From the NCBI RefSeq assembly GCF_002374315.1, contig NZ_NWUX01000002.1:129150-193149 (forward strand): a DNA stretch of 64,000 nt, in the 5' to 3' direction. A program made the translations under genes and the position numbers. The notes under the pieces are model-generated. The model was given only the letters and a program-made list of their open reading frames with translations. It searched no databases and was not told where the DNA came from. This document shows, in pieces, positions 26,438-35,166 of this stretch (the first letter of the stretch is position 1; the number at the start of each line of letters is the position of its first letter). The DNA comes from Vreelandella nigrificans. Its GTDB lineage: Bacteria > Pseudomonadota > Gammaproteobacteria > Pseudomonadales > Halomonadaceae.

Positions 26438-27275
26438 TAATAGAGCGAAGGCTCTCTCTCCAACTATCGTCATCGAAAACCCTTGGGAGCGATTAAGGGC
26501 GTTTACCGACGCCCGTATTGGGCTTGGCCGCGCGGGTGTCAGCTTGCCTACTAAACAGCTATTAGCCTTTCAGCTTGCCCACGCCCAGGCTCAAGATGCG
26601 GTTCACTGCCCCCTTGAGTGCGATGCACTGGCCAGCGAGCTAATCGAGACACTTAGCCTGAGTGTGCCGCCTATTCGACTGCACAGCCAAGCGGAAGATC
26701 GCGCCATGTATCTGCAACGGCCGGACTATGGACGCCGCTTAAGTGATGGCTCACGGCAGCAGTTGCAGCAGGCCACAGAAAGCGGCCAGCGCTTTGACTT
26801 GGCCGTAGTCATTGTTGATGGGTTATCGGCGCTGGCGGTGCAGCAGAACAGCGCACCGTTCCTCACGGCACTGCATCGCGCTTTTGCCCACGACCAGAAT
26901 GAGTGGCAACTGGCACCGCTGACGGTAGTAGAGCAGGGGCGTGTAGCTATTGGCGATGAGGTGGGTGCGCTACTGAACGCCGATGCAGTGTTGGTGATGA
27001 TTGGCGAGCGACCAGGGTTAAGCTCCCCAGATAGCCTTGGGCTGTATATGACCTGGGCACCCGAAGTGGGCCTAAAAGATGACCGCCGTAACTGTATTTC
27101 TAACGTTCGCCCAGCGGGGCTGAAACCAGAAGAGGCTGCTCGGCGGTTATTGCTGCTGCTGGCAGAGGCTCGCCAACGAAAACTGTCTGGCGTCCAACTG
27201 AAAGACCGCAGCGAGGACAGCGTACTAGAAGGCGCAGCAGGTGGCTCAACGCAGAATTTCCTGGTGGCTGATTAA
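26427..27275 (+). CDS. eutC: Ethanolamine ammonia-lyase small subunit
   Basis: A 282-residue partner of EutB that completes the B12 and substrate site. Conserved elements include ENPWERLRAFTDARIGLGRA, LVMIGERPGLSSPDSLGLYM and SNVRPAGLKPEEAARRLLLL. I place the start at GTG 26427 because AAGGAGC precedes it by 7 bases and it overlaps the eutB stop by 11 bases; a longer open frame begins at 26367. A G-poor leader of about 190 bases separates it from the ethanolamine permease gene. Confidence 0.93.
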   Translation: MTPDNRAKALSPTIVIENPWERLRAFTDARIGLGRAGVSLPTKQLLAFQLAHAQAQDAVHCPLECDALASELIETLSLSVPPIRLHSQAEDRAMYLQRPDYGRRLSDGSRQQLQQATESGQRFDLAVVIVDGLSALAVQQNSAPFLTALHRAFAHDQNEWQLAPLTVVEQGRVAIGDEVGALLNADAVLVMIGERPGLSSPDSLGLYMTWAPEVGLKDDRRNCISNVRPAGLKPEEAARRLLLLLAEARQRKLSGVQLKDRSEDSVLEGAAGGSTQNFLVAD

Positions 27276-27463
27276 CAGACATTCAGTTGCTACGCGCAAC
27301 ACACAAATAATAAGACACAAACAACAATACAGGTAACAAGTCACAACAACACATGAGTCGCAAAACATAAATAGCAACGCTCCTAACAACAATACGGAAC
27401 CAACGCCCCAACTCAGCACGCCGCTGACAACGATTGCGTTCCACACTGAAAAGGGCAAGACAA
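27276..27463 (+). promoter_or_regulatory. G-poor, AC-rich leader with AACAACAA motifs
   Basis: The gap between eutC and the permease is very poor in G and rich in A and C. It carries AACAACAA-type stretches at about 27320, 27345 (truncated) and 27385. Such motifs bind Hfq (with Crc in pseudomonads) in catabolite repression; unpaired C-rich RNA can also load Rho. Neither role is shown here. Confidence 0.45.
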
Positions 27464-28903
27464 ATGACACAACCTCCTGTAGATCAAGCGTATCTGGCCA
27501 AACGCCAGCTACGTAAAGGTACCGCTGGCTGGCTATTATTGGCAGGGCTTGGGGTTTCTTACGTAATTTCCGGTGACTTTGCTGGTTGGAATTTCGGTAT
27601 TGCCGAAGCGGGCTGGGGCGGCTTTGCAATTGCCGCTTGCTTAATGGCGCTCATGTACTTGGCGTTGGTGCTGTCACTCGCGGAAATGTCAGCAGCGATA
27701 CCCGCCGCCGGTGGTGGCTATAGTTTTGCTCGCCAAGCGATGGGTCCCACGGGCGGCTATTTAACGGGACTGGCAGTACTGATTGAGTACGCCCTTGCGC
27801 CTGCTGCCATTGTGATTTTCATTGGCTCGGCAGTGGAAGCGTTACTGGGCATTAACGGACCGATGGTGTATCTGCTGTTCTATGCGGTATTTATCGGTAT
27901 TCACCTGGCGGGGGTCGGTGAAGCACTAAAAGTGATGATGGTGATTAGCGGCTTGGCTGTATTTGCGATTCTCGCGACAGCGGTGGCGCTGATAGGCAAT
28001 TTTGATTCTGCGAATTTATTTGATATTGCGCCTACGGACGCAGCGGGAGCCAGTACCTTTATGCCCTACGGCTGGTATGGCATTTGGGCAGCACTGCCAT
28101 TTGGCATGTGGCTGTTTTTGGCGGTAGAGGGTGTGCCACTGGCGGCGGAAGAGGCTAAAGATCCGGCGCGGGATATGCCCAGAGGTATTATTGCTGCGAT
28201 GCTGTTTCTACTCTTCACCGCGCTTTTGGTAGTTGTGCTGCTGGCAGGGGCAGCAGGCGCTGAGATGATTGGCCAAAGTGGTGTGCCGTTAGTAGATGCA
28301 CTTAATGCGACGGGCAACCCCACGCTTGCCACATTGGTAAACATATTGGGTTTGGCTGGACTGGTAGCCTCGTTTTTCTCGATTATTTACGGCTATAGCC
28401 GCCTGGTGTTTGCACTCTCCCGCGCAGGCTACTTGCCAAAGCAACTGTCCCTGACCAGCGGGCGTAAAGTCCCCTATCTGGCGCTAATTGTACCGGGTGT
28501 TTTCGGCTTTTTAGCGTCGTTAAGCGGTGAAGGTGACTTGATGTTAGCAATGGCGGTGGTGGGTGCCACGATCTCTTATGCGCTGATGGCACTAAGCCAT
28601 ATTCTGCTGCGCTTAAAGCAGCCAGACCTGCCACGCCCCTATAAAACCCCAGGTGGCATTGTGACCTCCTCCATTGCTCTGGTGCTGGCAATTATTGCTC
28701 TCACAGGGGTTTATGCTTTTGACCCTCGCGCGTTTAACTACACCATTGTGCTATTTATTGCTGGTGCGGCGTACTATTTCCTCTACAGCAAAAACAAGCT
28801 AGTGGCGAAAACTGCTGAAGAAGAGTTTGCACTGGTGACTACTTTGCCCGAAGAGCTAGACGGTAGCGTGCCTGCTGATGGAGTACCTGTCGTTAAGCTG
28901 TAA
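27464..28903 (+). CDS. eat: Ethanolamine permease
   Basis: A 479-residue APC superfamily transporter with twelve probable transmembrane helices. The signature YVISGDFAGWNFGIAEAGWG near residues 35-55 and EMSAAIPAAGGGYSFARQAM near 75-95 match ethanolamine permeases of the Eat type. The start ATG 27464 follows AAAGGGCAAGACAA. It supplies ethanolamine to EutBC and completes the uptake side of the pathway. A terminator at 28931-28966 follows it. Confidence 0.9.
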   Translation: MTQPPVDQAYLAKRQLRKGTAGWLLLAGLGVSYVISGDFAGWNFGIAEAGWGGFAIAACLMALMYLALVLSLAEMSAAIPAAGGGYSFARQAMGPTGGYLTGLAVLIEYALAPAAIVIFIGSAVEALLGINGPMVYLLFYAVFIGIHLAGVGEALKVMMVISGLAVFAILATAVALIGNFDSANLFDIAPTDAAGASTFMPYGWYGIWAALPFGMWLFLAVEGVPLAAEEAKDPARDMPRGIIAAMLFLLFTALLVVVLLAGAAGAEMIGQSGVPLVDALNATGNPTLATLVNILGLAGLVASFFSIIYGYSRLVFALSRAGYLPKQLSLTSGRKVPYLALIVPGVFGFLASLSGEGDLMLAMAVVGATISYALMALSHILLRLKQPDLPRPYKTPGGIVTSSIALVLAIIALTGVYAFDPRAFNYTIVLFIAGAAYYFLYSKNKLVAKTAEEEFALVTTLPEELDGSVPADGVPVVKL

Positions 28904-28930
28904 TGACAACACGGATGTAGCTAGGTGAGA

Positions 28931-28966
28931 AAAGCCTCTGCGCGAATAAGCGCAGAGGCTTTTTTG
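28931..28966 (+). terminator. Terminator after the ethanolamine permease gene
   Basis: AAAGCCTCTGCGC pairs with GCGCAGAGGCTTT around a six-base loop, followed by more T residues. A strong rho-independent terminator 28 bases past the stop. Confidence 0.93.
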
Positions 28967-29085
28967 TCCCGAGCGCTTAAAACAGGATGCCCGCTTGCTA
29001 AAAAAGCACGGGTTACCCACCAAGGTCTTCTCGCATGTAGTTTCCCGTTACGCGAAGCTGGAAAAAATAATCAGGAGGCCTGCCC

Positions 29086-30852
29086 GTGAAACTTTCCCCT
29101 GCGTATCGATTAGCAGCCACTATCCTGCATGGATTTGACGAGTACCGTGCACGTTTTAAACAGATCACCATTGATGCTAGCCGCCGCTTTCGAGATGCTG
29201 CCTGGCGTGAAGCGCAGCAGGCTTCGGCGGCACGGATAAATCTTTATGAAGAGAAAGTGAACGGTACGCTGGAACGCTTGCAGCGAACCTTTGCCCATGA
29301 CGTACTAGCGTACTGTGAAACCTGGCGGGAAGGCCGGGAGCACTACGCTCAGATGATCAGCCAGCGGCTTGATTATGAACTGGCAGAGACATTTTTTAAC
29401 TCTCTGTTCTGTTCGGTGTTTCATCACCGGCACATTCGTAACGACTGGATGTTTGTATATAGCTCCCGGGAGGATGCTGCTCATCACTCCGGTATTGAGC
29501 TGTGTCGGAGGCGTGCGGTAAACGGCGATTGGTCAGCGGCACTGGCATGGGCGCTTGAAGAGGCACCGTTTGACAACCCTTTTGCCGATCTCCCACGCGA
29601 TATTGCGCTAGGGGCAGAGCTGCTGGAAACCCAACTTCCTGATGACATTTGGCGGGCAGAGGATGCCCAGCTAGAGCTATTGAAAAGTGTCTTCTATCGC
29701 AACAAAGGTGCTTATTTGGTTGGCCGTATTCTGGGGGGCGGTGAGCAGGTGCCGCTGGTGTTACCGATACTGCACGGCGAAGGCTTTGGTGAGCAACAGG
29801 GGGGTGACCCTTGCCTACACTTGGATACAGTGCTGACCGAAACCGATGAAGTCTCAATTATTTTCTCGTTCACACGTGCCTATTTTCAGGTGGATGTGCC
29901 GGTGCCAGGGGAGTTTGTTTACTACTTAAAGCAGTTGATGCCCCATAAACCTGAAGGGGAATTATATGCGGCGATCGGCTTTTTTAAGCATGGCAAAACC
30001 GAATTTTTCCGAGCGTTAAACCTGCAGGTGGCCAAACGTGAGGATCAGTTTGTGATTGCACCAGGTGTGCGCGGCATGGTGATGGCGGTATTTGTACTAC
30101 CCAGCTTTCGCACTGTATTCAAGATCATTAAGGATAAGTTCGATCCAGCCAAAGAGGTCACCCACGCTGTGGTGCGCGAGAAGTACCGGTTGGTAAAACG
30201 TCACGACCGGGTTGGCCGTATGGCGGATACTCAGGAGTTTTCAAACTTTATCGTACGCCAGGATCACTTTGCACCAGATTGCTTGGAGCACCTGCTAGAG
30301 GTAGCACCCTCAACGGTATCGCTTAAAGATGACAAAGTGATTATTAAGCACTGCTATACCGAACGGATGATGACCCCGCTAAATATTTACCTGGAGCAGT
30401 GCAGTCCGAATGAGCAAGTAATGGTGCTCAAAGATTATGGCAACGCCATTAAGCAGATGGCGGCGGCCAATATCTTTCCTGGCGACATGCTGCTAAAAAA
30501 CTTCGGCGTTACCCGCCATGGTCGGGTGATTTTTTATGATTATGATGAGGTGAGCTATCTCACCGAGTGCCGTTTTCGGCACATCCCCAAGTCCTATGGT
30601 AATGATTTTCAAGCGGGGGGTGGTGAGAGTTTATCTATTGGCCCCAATGATATTTTTCCAGAGGAGTTCGGGCCATTCATGTTTGCCAACCCTGAGCTAC
30701 GCGCTCTATTTATGGAGCAGCATCCTGAGTTATTCGACCCTAACTACTGGCTAGAGCTGCAGCAGGCAATTGTCGATGGGCGAGTAATTGATGTTTACCC
30801 CTATCGCAATAAGCAGCGTTTCGCGGGAACGATAGGGCAGCTGGTATATTAA
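29086..30852 (+). CDS. aceK: Isocitrate dehydrogenase kinase/phosphatase
   Basis: A 588-residue bifunctional enzyme that phosphorylates and dephosphorylates isocitrate dehydrogenase, diverting carbon into the glyoxylate shunt. The ATP loop GVRGMVMAVFVLPSF is near residues 327-341, the catalytic FPGDMLLKNFGVTRHGRVIF lies near 465-485, and FYDYDE follows. The length is usual. It starts at GTG 29086 after AGGAGG. It is not next to aceA/aceB here but follows the ethanolamine genes and precedes a sirtuin gene by 34 bases. Confidence 0.95.
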   Translation: MKLSPAYRLAATILHGFDEYRARFKQITIDASRRFRDAAWREAQQASAARINLYEEKVNGTLERLQRTFAHDVLAYCETWREGREHYAQMISQRLDYELAETFFNSLFCSVFHHRHIRNDWMFVYSSREDAAHHSGIELCRRRAVNGDWSAALAWALEEAPFDNPFADLPRDIALGAELLETQLPDDIWRAEDAQLELLKSVFYRNKGAYLVGRILGGGEQVPLVLPILHGEGFGEQQGGDPCLHLDTVLTETDEVSIIFSFTRAYFQVDVPVPGEFVYYLKQLMPHKPEGELYAAIGFFKHGKTEFFRALNLQVAKREDQFVIAPGVRGMVMAVFVLPSFRTVFKIIKDKFDPAKEVTHAVVREKYRLVKRHDRVGRMADTQEFSNFIVRQDHFAPDCLEHLLEVAPSTVSLKDDKVIIKHCYTERMMTPLNIYLEQCSPNEQVMVLKDYGNAIKQMAAANIFPGDMLLKNFGVTRHGRVIFYDYDEVSYLTECRFRHIPKSYGNDFQAGGGESLSIGPNDIFPEEFGPFMFANPELRALFMEQHPELFDPNYWLELQQAIVDGRVIDVYPYRNKQRFAGTIGQLVY

Positions 30853-30886
30853 AGCGCAATCAGTAGCGACTTAACCGAGGGCAACT

Positions 30887-31600
30887 ATGACAGCACCACC
30901 ACACTTAGTGGTTTTTACTGGTTCAGGAATTAGCGCCGAAAGTGGTATTAAAACGTTCCGTGCCAGTGATGGCTTATGGGAAGACTACCCGGTCGAGGAT
31001 GTGGCGACTCCCCAGGCGTGGCAGCGCAATCCGCAGTTGGTGTTGGATTTCTATAATCAGCGCCGCGAGCAGATTCGTAAAGCCAAACCCAATGCGGCCC
31101 ATAAGGCGCTAGCGGCACTGGAAAAAGATGGCTTTAAGGTGAGTGTTGTTACCCAGAATATTGATGATTTGCACGAACGAGCGGGATCGCGCCATGTGTT
31201 GCACTTGCATGGTGAGATTTTGCTGGCGCGCTCATCTGTGGATACGCGGTTGCGTTATCCATTACCCAAGGGCGGCATTGCGCTGGGTGATATTTGTGAT
31301 AAAGGCAGCCAGCTGCGCCCCGATGTGGTGTGGTTTGGTGAGGCGGTGCCGCTGTTTGAAGACGCCTGCGAACTTGTCAGTCAGGCGGACTTTTTGCTGG
31401 TGGTGGGCACCTCCCTGGCGGTGATGCCAGCCGCGTCGCTACTGAATTATATCGACTACGATACGCCTTGCGCGCTGGTTGACCCCGATGCTGATGCATT
31501 AACACCACCGGGTGTGCTGGCGATTAACACCACCGCAGGCGAGGGCATTCCTGCGTTGGTGAATCGCTGGAAGCAGCAGGGCAATCTGCTGCTTTCCTGA
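30887..31600 (+). CDS. cobB: NAD-dependent protein deacylase (sirtuin) lacking zinc cysteines
   Basis: A 237-residue sirtuin. NAD-binding GSGISAESGIKTFR, TQNIDDLHERAG, catalytic HLHGE and LVVGTSLAV are intact, and FYNQRR carries the Tyr and Arg positions of the desuccinylase/deacylase type. The region from HGE to RPDVVWFGE, where CobB has four zinc-binding cysteines, contains only one cysteine (CDKGSQLRP). The zinc site is therefore lost, although zinc-free sirtuins are known in other bacteria. It follows aceK closely and may share its transcript. CobB-type enzymes activate acetyl-CoA synthetase and deacylate TCA enzymes. Confidence 0.88.
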   Translation: MTAPPHLVVFTGSGISAESGIKTFRASDGLWEDYPVEDVATPQAWQRNPQLVLDFYNQRREQIRKAKPNAAHKALAALEKDGFKVSVVTQNIDDLHERAGSRHVLHLHGEILLARSSVDTRLRYPLPKGGIALGDICDKGSQLRPDVVWFGEAVPLFEDACELVSQADFLLVVGTSLAVMPAASLLNYIDYDTPCALVDPDADALTPPGVLAINTTAGEGIPALVNRWKQQGNLLLS

Positions 31601-31605
31601 ACTGT

Positions 31606-32877
31606 TTACTGCTCGAGAAACCATGCCTTCATTACGTTGGTAACCTTCGTCATTTCCGCTTCCGAGGTGATGTAGGCGGGCATGGTATACAGCCAGCGGC
31701 CAATGGGACGCAGCCATACGCCACGCTGGCGGGCGAAGTCGCCTACGCCTTTAAGCGCCTCCGGGGAGTGGGCCTCAATGACCGCAGTGGCACCGAGGAC
31801 ACGTACATCGGCTACCTTGCTGTGGGAGCGTAGTTGTTCGTCGTCGATTAGCTCACGACTGAGTAAGTGATTTAACTGGGCAATCTTGCCGAGATAATTC
31901 TCTTCCTCAAAGACTCGCAGGCTTTCCAGCGCAACACGGCAGGCCAGCGGATTGCCCATAAAGGTAGGGCCATGCATAAAGGCGTGGTGGGGCGTATCGC
32001 CAATAAAGGCGCTATGCACGCGGTCGGTGGCAAGTGTTGCCGCATGGCCTAGGTAACCACCGGTTAGCCCCTTGGATAGCACCATAATGTCTGGGGTAAC
32101 GTCTGCGTGGTTGGCGGCAAACAGCTTTCCGGTACGGCCAAAGCCAGTGGCCACTTCATCAAAAATCAGTAATACGCCAAACTCATCGCACAGCTTGCGT
32201 GCGCCACGCAAGTAGTCTGGCGAGGTCATGTTGAGTCCGCCCGCAGCCTGTAACAGTGGCTCCATCAACAGGGCGGCAATCTCGTGGTGATGTTGTGCTA
32301 ATACTTCGCGTAGCGCTGCTAAGTCGCAGGCTACCTGCTCAGGCGTAGCGTTGAACGGTGCGGTAGGCGCGGGGGCAAAGTGATGCTGTGGCAGTAGGCT
32401 GGCGAACAAGCTATGCATGCCCTCTTCAGGGTCGCAGACTGCCATACAGCCAGTGGTATCGCCATGGTAGGCCTTCATGAGCGAAAGCATCTTGTGCTTT
32501 TCGGGATGGCCGATAAGCACCTGATACTGCAGCGCCATTTTCATCGCGACTTCCATACCCACTGAACCGCTATCGGAGTAGAACACATGGTTCAGCCCGG
32601 AGGGGGTGATACGCACCAGCTCGCGGGCTAGCTGATCTGCGGGCTCGTGGGTAAGACCGCCGAGCATCACATGACAAAGCTCGCTTGCCTGTTCGCGAAT
32701 TGCTGCCACTAAACGCGGGTGGCTGTAGCCGTGAATCATGCACCACCAGGAGCAGGTAGCATCCAATAAGCGCTCGCCGCTTTCCAGGGTAAAGTGGCTA
32801 CCGCTGCCGCCAACTACTTTGGGAGTGGTAGATTGGGTTTTAAGGTGAGCGTACGGGTGCCAAACGGGTGAACTCAT
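31606..32877 (-). CDS. bioA: Adenosylmethionine-8-amino-7-oxononanoate aminotransferase
   Basis: A 423-residue PLP enzyme that makes 7,8-diaminopelargonate from KAPA using SAM as amino donor. The start WHPYAHLKTQSTTP, the YSDSGSVGMEVAMKMALQYQ segment, LIFDEVATGFGRTGKLFA and the PLP lysine in VLSKGLTGGYL are all BioA-specific. It overlaps bioD by four bases and is the last gene of the biotin operon. It is convergent with the sirtuin gene, with only five bases between them. Confidence 0.95.
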   Translation of the reverse strand: MSSPVWHPYAHLKTQSTTPKVVGGSGSHFTLESGERLLDATCSWWCMIHGYSHPRLVAAIREQASELCHVMLGGLTHEPADQLARELVRITPSGLNHVFYSDSGSVGMEVAMKMALQYQVLIGHPEKHKMLSLMKAYHGDTTGCMAVCDPEEGMHSLFASLLPQHHFAPAPTAPFNATPEQVACDLAALREVLAQHHHEIAALLMEPLLQAAGGLNMTSPDYLRGARKLCDEFGVLLIFDEVATGFGRTGKLFAANHADVTPDIMVLSKGLTGGYLGHAATLATDRVHSAFIGDTPHHAFMHGPTFMGNPLACRVALESLRVFEEENYLGKIAQLNHLLSRELIDDEQLRSHSKVADVRVLGATAVIEAHSPEALKGVGDFARQRGVWLRPIGRWLYTMPAYITSEAEMTKVTNVMKAWFLEQ

Positions 32878-33599
32878 AATGCAACTTCCTGATGCGGCGA
32901 GGGGGCGTTGAGCAGCGGTGCCAACGATAGATATGGCTGGGCGTGTGCCGCTTCAGCGATAGCCAAATGGGGAATAATACCGAGGCATGGTGCGGCCAGG
33001 GTATTTTTGAGCAGCGCAATATTAGCCTCAAAACGCATGTGGTCAGCGGCAAATTCAGGGTCCACCACACTGCCAACCCAACCTACGAGCGTTAAGCCAT
33101 CGGAGGAGATCACCTCTGCGGTGAGCCGAGCATGGTTAAGGCAGCCCAGTTTAAGCCCTACCACCAGAATAACCGGTAGCTGCAAGGCGCGTGGAATGTC
33201 GGAGAAATCTTCATCCGCGTTCAGTGGTACCCGCCATCCGCCGGCACCTTCAATGAGTGTTAGGTCCCGTGACGTATTGCTGAGGGTATCGCGCAGTATG
33301 GCGGCAATGCTGTCTATGCTTAGATCAACGCCTGCTTCCTGGGCGGCCAGATGTGGTGCGATAGCCGGAGCAAACGCCCAAGGGTTAACAGTGGCGTATT
33401 CGGCCAATGGGGTACTTTGTGCCTGAAGCGCTAGGGCATCACCATTGCGTAGTCCGTCGGGAGTCATACGACTACCTGACGCAATTGGTTTTAGGCCTAG
33501 TGTGCTGAGTTTACGTTCGCGAGCAGCGCACAGCAGTGCGCTGGTGGCTAGGGTTTTACCTGCATCGGTATCGGTGCCGGTCACAAAATAAGCGGTCAT
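32874..33599 (-). CDS. bioD: Dethiobiotin synthetase
   Basis: A 241-residue ATP-dependent ligase that closes the ureido ring. P-loop GTDTDAGKT at residues 7-15, KPIASG near 38, and EGAGGWRVPL near 116. It overlaps bioC and bioA by four bases each, so all three are probably translationally coupled. The length is slightly above the E. coli protein (225 aa). Confidence 0.95.
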   Translation of the reverse strand: MTAYFVTGTDTDAGKTLATSALLCAARERKLSTLGLKPIASGSRMTPDGLRNGDALALQAQSTPLAEYATVNPWAFAPAIAPHLAAQEAGVDLSIDSIAAILRDTLSNTSRDLTLIEGAGGWRVPLNADEDFSDIPRALQLPVILVVGLKLGCLNHARLTAEVISSDGLTLVGWVGSVVDPEFAADHMRFEANIALLKNTLAAPCLGIIPHLAIAEAAHAQPYLSLAPLLNAPSPHQEVAL

Positions 33600-34387
33600 C
33601 GCGTTTTTTCCAGGTGCAGAGTGAAGCAGTGGTAGCTAACGGGCAGGCCCAAAGGGGTGCGTAGGGTTTCAAAGCGCGCCTGAGCAGCGGCCAGTTCCCG
33701 CCGGGTAAGCTGAGCATTGGGCCTTGCTACTTGGGCGCCCACACCTTTAATCGAGGCCATGACGGCATTTAGGTCGGGGTAGTAAAACTGCCGCTGCTCG
33801 GCTGTGTGCTGAGTCAGTGTCAAACCGCTTTGGGTTACGGCATGTTTAACTGTTTGGGCATCTGGCGTTTGCAGCAGTGCTTCTGGCCGCTGCCAAGTGG
33901 TGGCGACTTCTGCCAGTGTGCCGGGCAGCAGTGTGGTGATATACGCTTGGCCACCAGGGATAAGCACCCGCTCAAGTTCACCCATCACGGCGTTTATGTC
34001 GCGGCACCACTGAATAGCCAGGTTAGAAAATACCAGGTCAAAACTGTCGTTCTTGAATGGCTGCGCGGCAGCATCACCCTGTTGCCAGGTAATTGCATCG
34101 CCATAACATGCCTGGGCATGAGCGAGCATGCCGGGAGCAAGGTCTAGCCCCGTTACCTGGGCCTGGGGGAAGCGTTCTGCCAACCGCTGGGTCCAGTAGC
34201 CGGTGCCGCAGCCTAGATCGAGAATATTTGCAGCACGGCTGGGCAGCGCTGGCCATAGCGTTTCGCCAATCTGGCGCTGGGCGTTAGCCAGAGCATCGTA
34301 GCGCGGTGCTGCTCTGGAGAAAGCCCGAGCGACATTTGCCTGCCAGTTTGGCATGTGGGCTGTCGGTGAGACTGCAGTGCTGCTCAT
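33596..34387 (-). CDS. bioC: Malonyl-ACP O-methyltransferase BioC
   Basis: A 263-residue SAM methyltransferase that starts pimelate synthesis by methylating malonyl-ACP. SAM motif ILDLGCGTGYWTQRLAERFP is near residues 55-74, followed by GLDLAPGMLAHA and NLAIQWC. It carries the N-terminal FSRAAPRYD-like segment of BioC. It overlaps bioH and bioD by four bases each. Its position inside the bio operon settles the function against other methyltransferases. Confidence 0.93.
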   Translation of the reverse strand: MSSTAVSPTAHMPNWQANVARAFSRAAPRYDALANAQRQIGETLWPALPSRAANILDLGCGTGYWTQRLAERFPQAQVTGLDLAPGMLAHAQACYGDAITWQQGDAAAQPFKNDSFDLVFSNLAIQWCRDINAVMGELERVLIPGGQAYITTLLPGTLAEVATTWQRPEALLQTPDAQTVKHAVTQSGLTLTQHTAEQRQFYYPDLNAVMASIKGVGAQVARPNAQLTRRELAAAQARFETLRTPLGLPVSYHCFTLHLEKTR

Positions 34388-35166
34388 AGGCTCTCCTTGA
34401 CGGCCTGCTGACCAATAGTAGTGGCCTGTTCGGCGATGACGGTGGCCAGTAGTGCTGGCTGGGAAAGCATGGGGCAGTGCCCGGAATGGGGGAGTTGAAT
34501 GGCTTTGCTACGGGCGCTGTCGCCTATTAGCGGATCGTGTTCACCCGCTAAACGCACCACGGGGCATGAGGCATTCAACAAGCGTGGATGGTTATCTAAT
34601 GTAGATAACCACTCAAGCCCTTGCTCAAGGGTGCGGAGATTTGCGCTAGGAGCATCACCTAACAGTTCGCGTAGCTGCTGATGGATATGGCGGGAGTTAG
34701 GTTCTCCCTGGGCCTGCCAGCGTAAAAAGTGCTGCCAAGTAGCGTATGGGTCGCGGTTAAAGGCACGTCGGAAGCTGGCAAGTTCAGTGCTGCTCACGCC
34801 GTCATCACTGCAAAAACGCTCTCCTGCACCGATCAGAATCAAGCCTCGCGGAGCGGGTAACTGATCGAGCAGTGCGGTCGCTAATAGCCCGCCCAACGAC
34901 CAGCCAACCCATATAGCGTCACTAGGCAGTAGGTTTGACATGGTATTGGCAAGGGTGCCAAGCGAGGCTTGCCCTGGCAGTGGCGGTGATTTGCCGTAGC
35001 CTGGCCAGTCCACGCTACTGACCTCTAAACTGGCGGGCCAGTGAGGGGCGAGTAGCTGCCAGATGCGCTTATCAACCCCCCAGCCTGAGAGTAGCACCAG
35101 ATGTTGTGAGTCTAATCCAGGAGAGACTCGGCCAGGAGAGTCTAAGCCAGCAGCTATGCGGGACAT
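34384..35166 (-). CDS. bioH: Pimeloyl-ACP methyl ester carboxylesterase BioH
   Basis: A 260-residue alpha/beta hydrolase that removes the methyl group after pimelate assembly. Nucleophile elbow GWSLGG near residue 90, acid in AGEHDPL near 208 and histidine in HSGHCPM near 228; LLSGWGVDKRIW is the BioH oxyanion-hole region. It overlaps bioF by 13 bases and bioC by 4. In E. coli bioH lies away from the operon; here it is inside it, between bioF and bioC, as in many pseudomonads. The first 20 residues contain a small repeat (LDSPGR, LDSQH). Confidence 0.9.
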   Translation of the reverse strand: MSRIAAGLDSPGRVSPGLDSQHLVLLSGWGVDKRIWQLLAPHWPASLEVSSVDWPGYGKSPPLPGQASLGTLANTMSNLLPSDAIWVGWSLGGLLATALLDQLPAPRGLILIGAGERFCSDDGVSSTELASFRRAFNRDPYATWQHFLRWQAQGEPNSRHIHQQLRELLGDAPSANLRTLEQGLEWLSTLDNHPRLLNASCPVVRLAGEHDPLIGDSARSKAIQLPHSGHCPMLSQPALLATVIAEQATTIGQQAVKESL

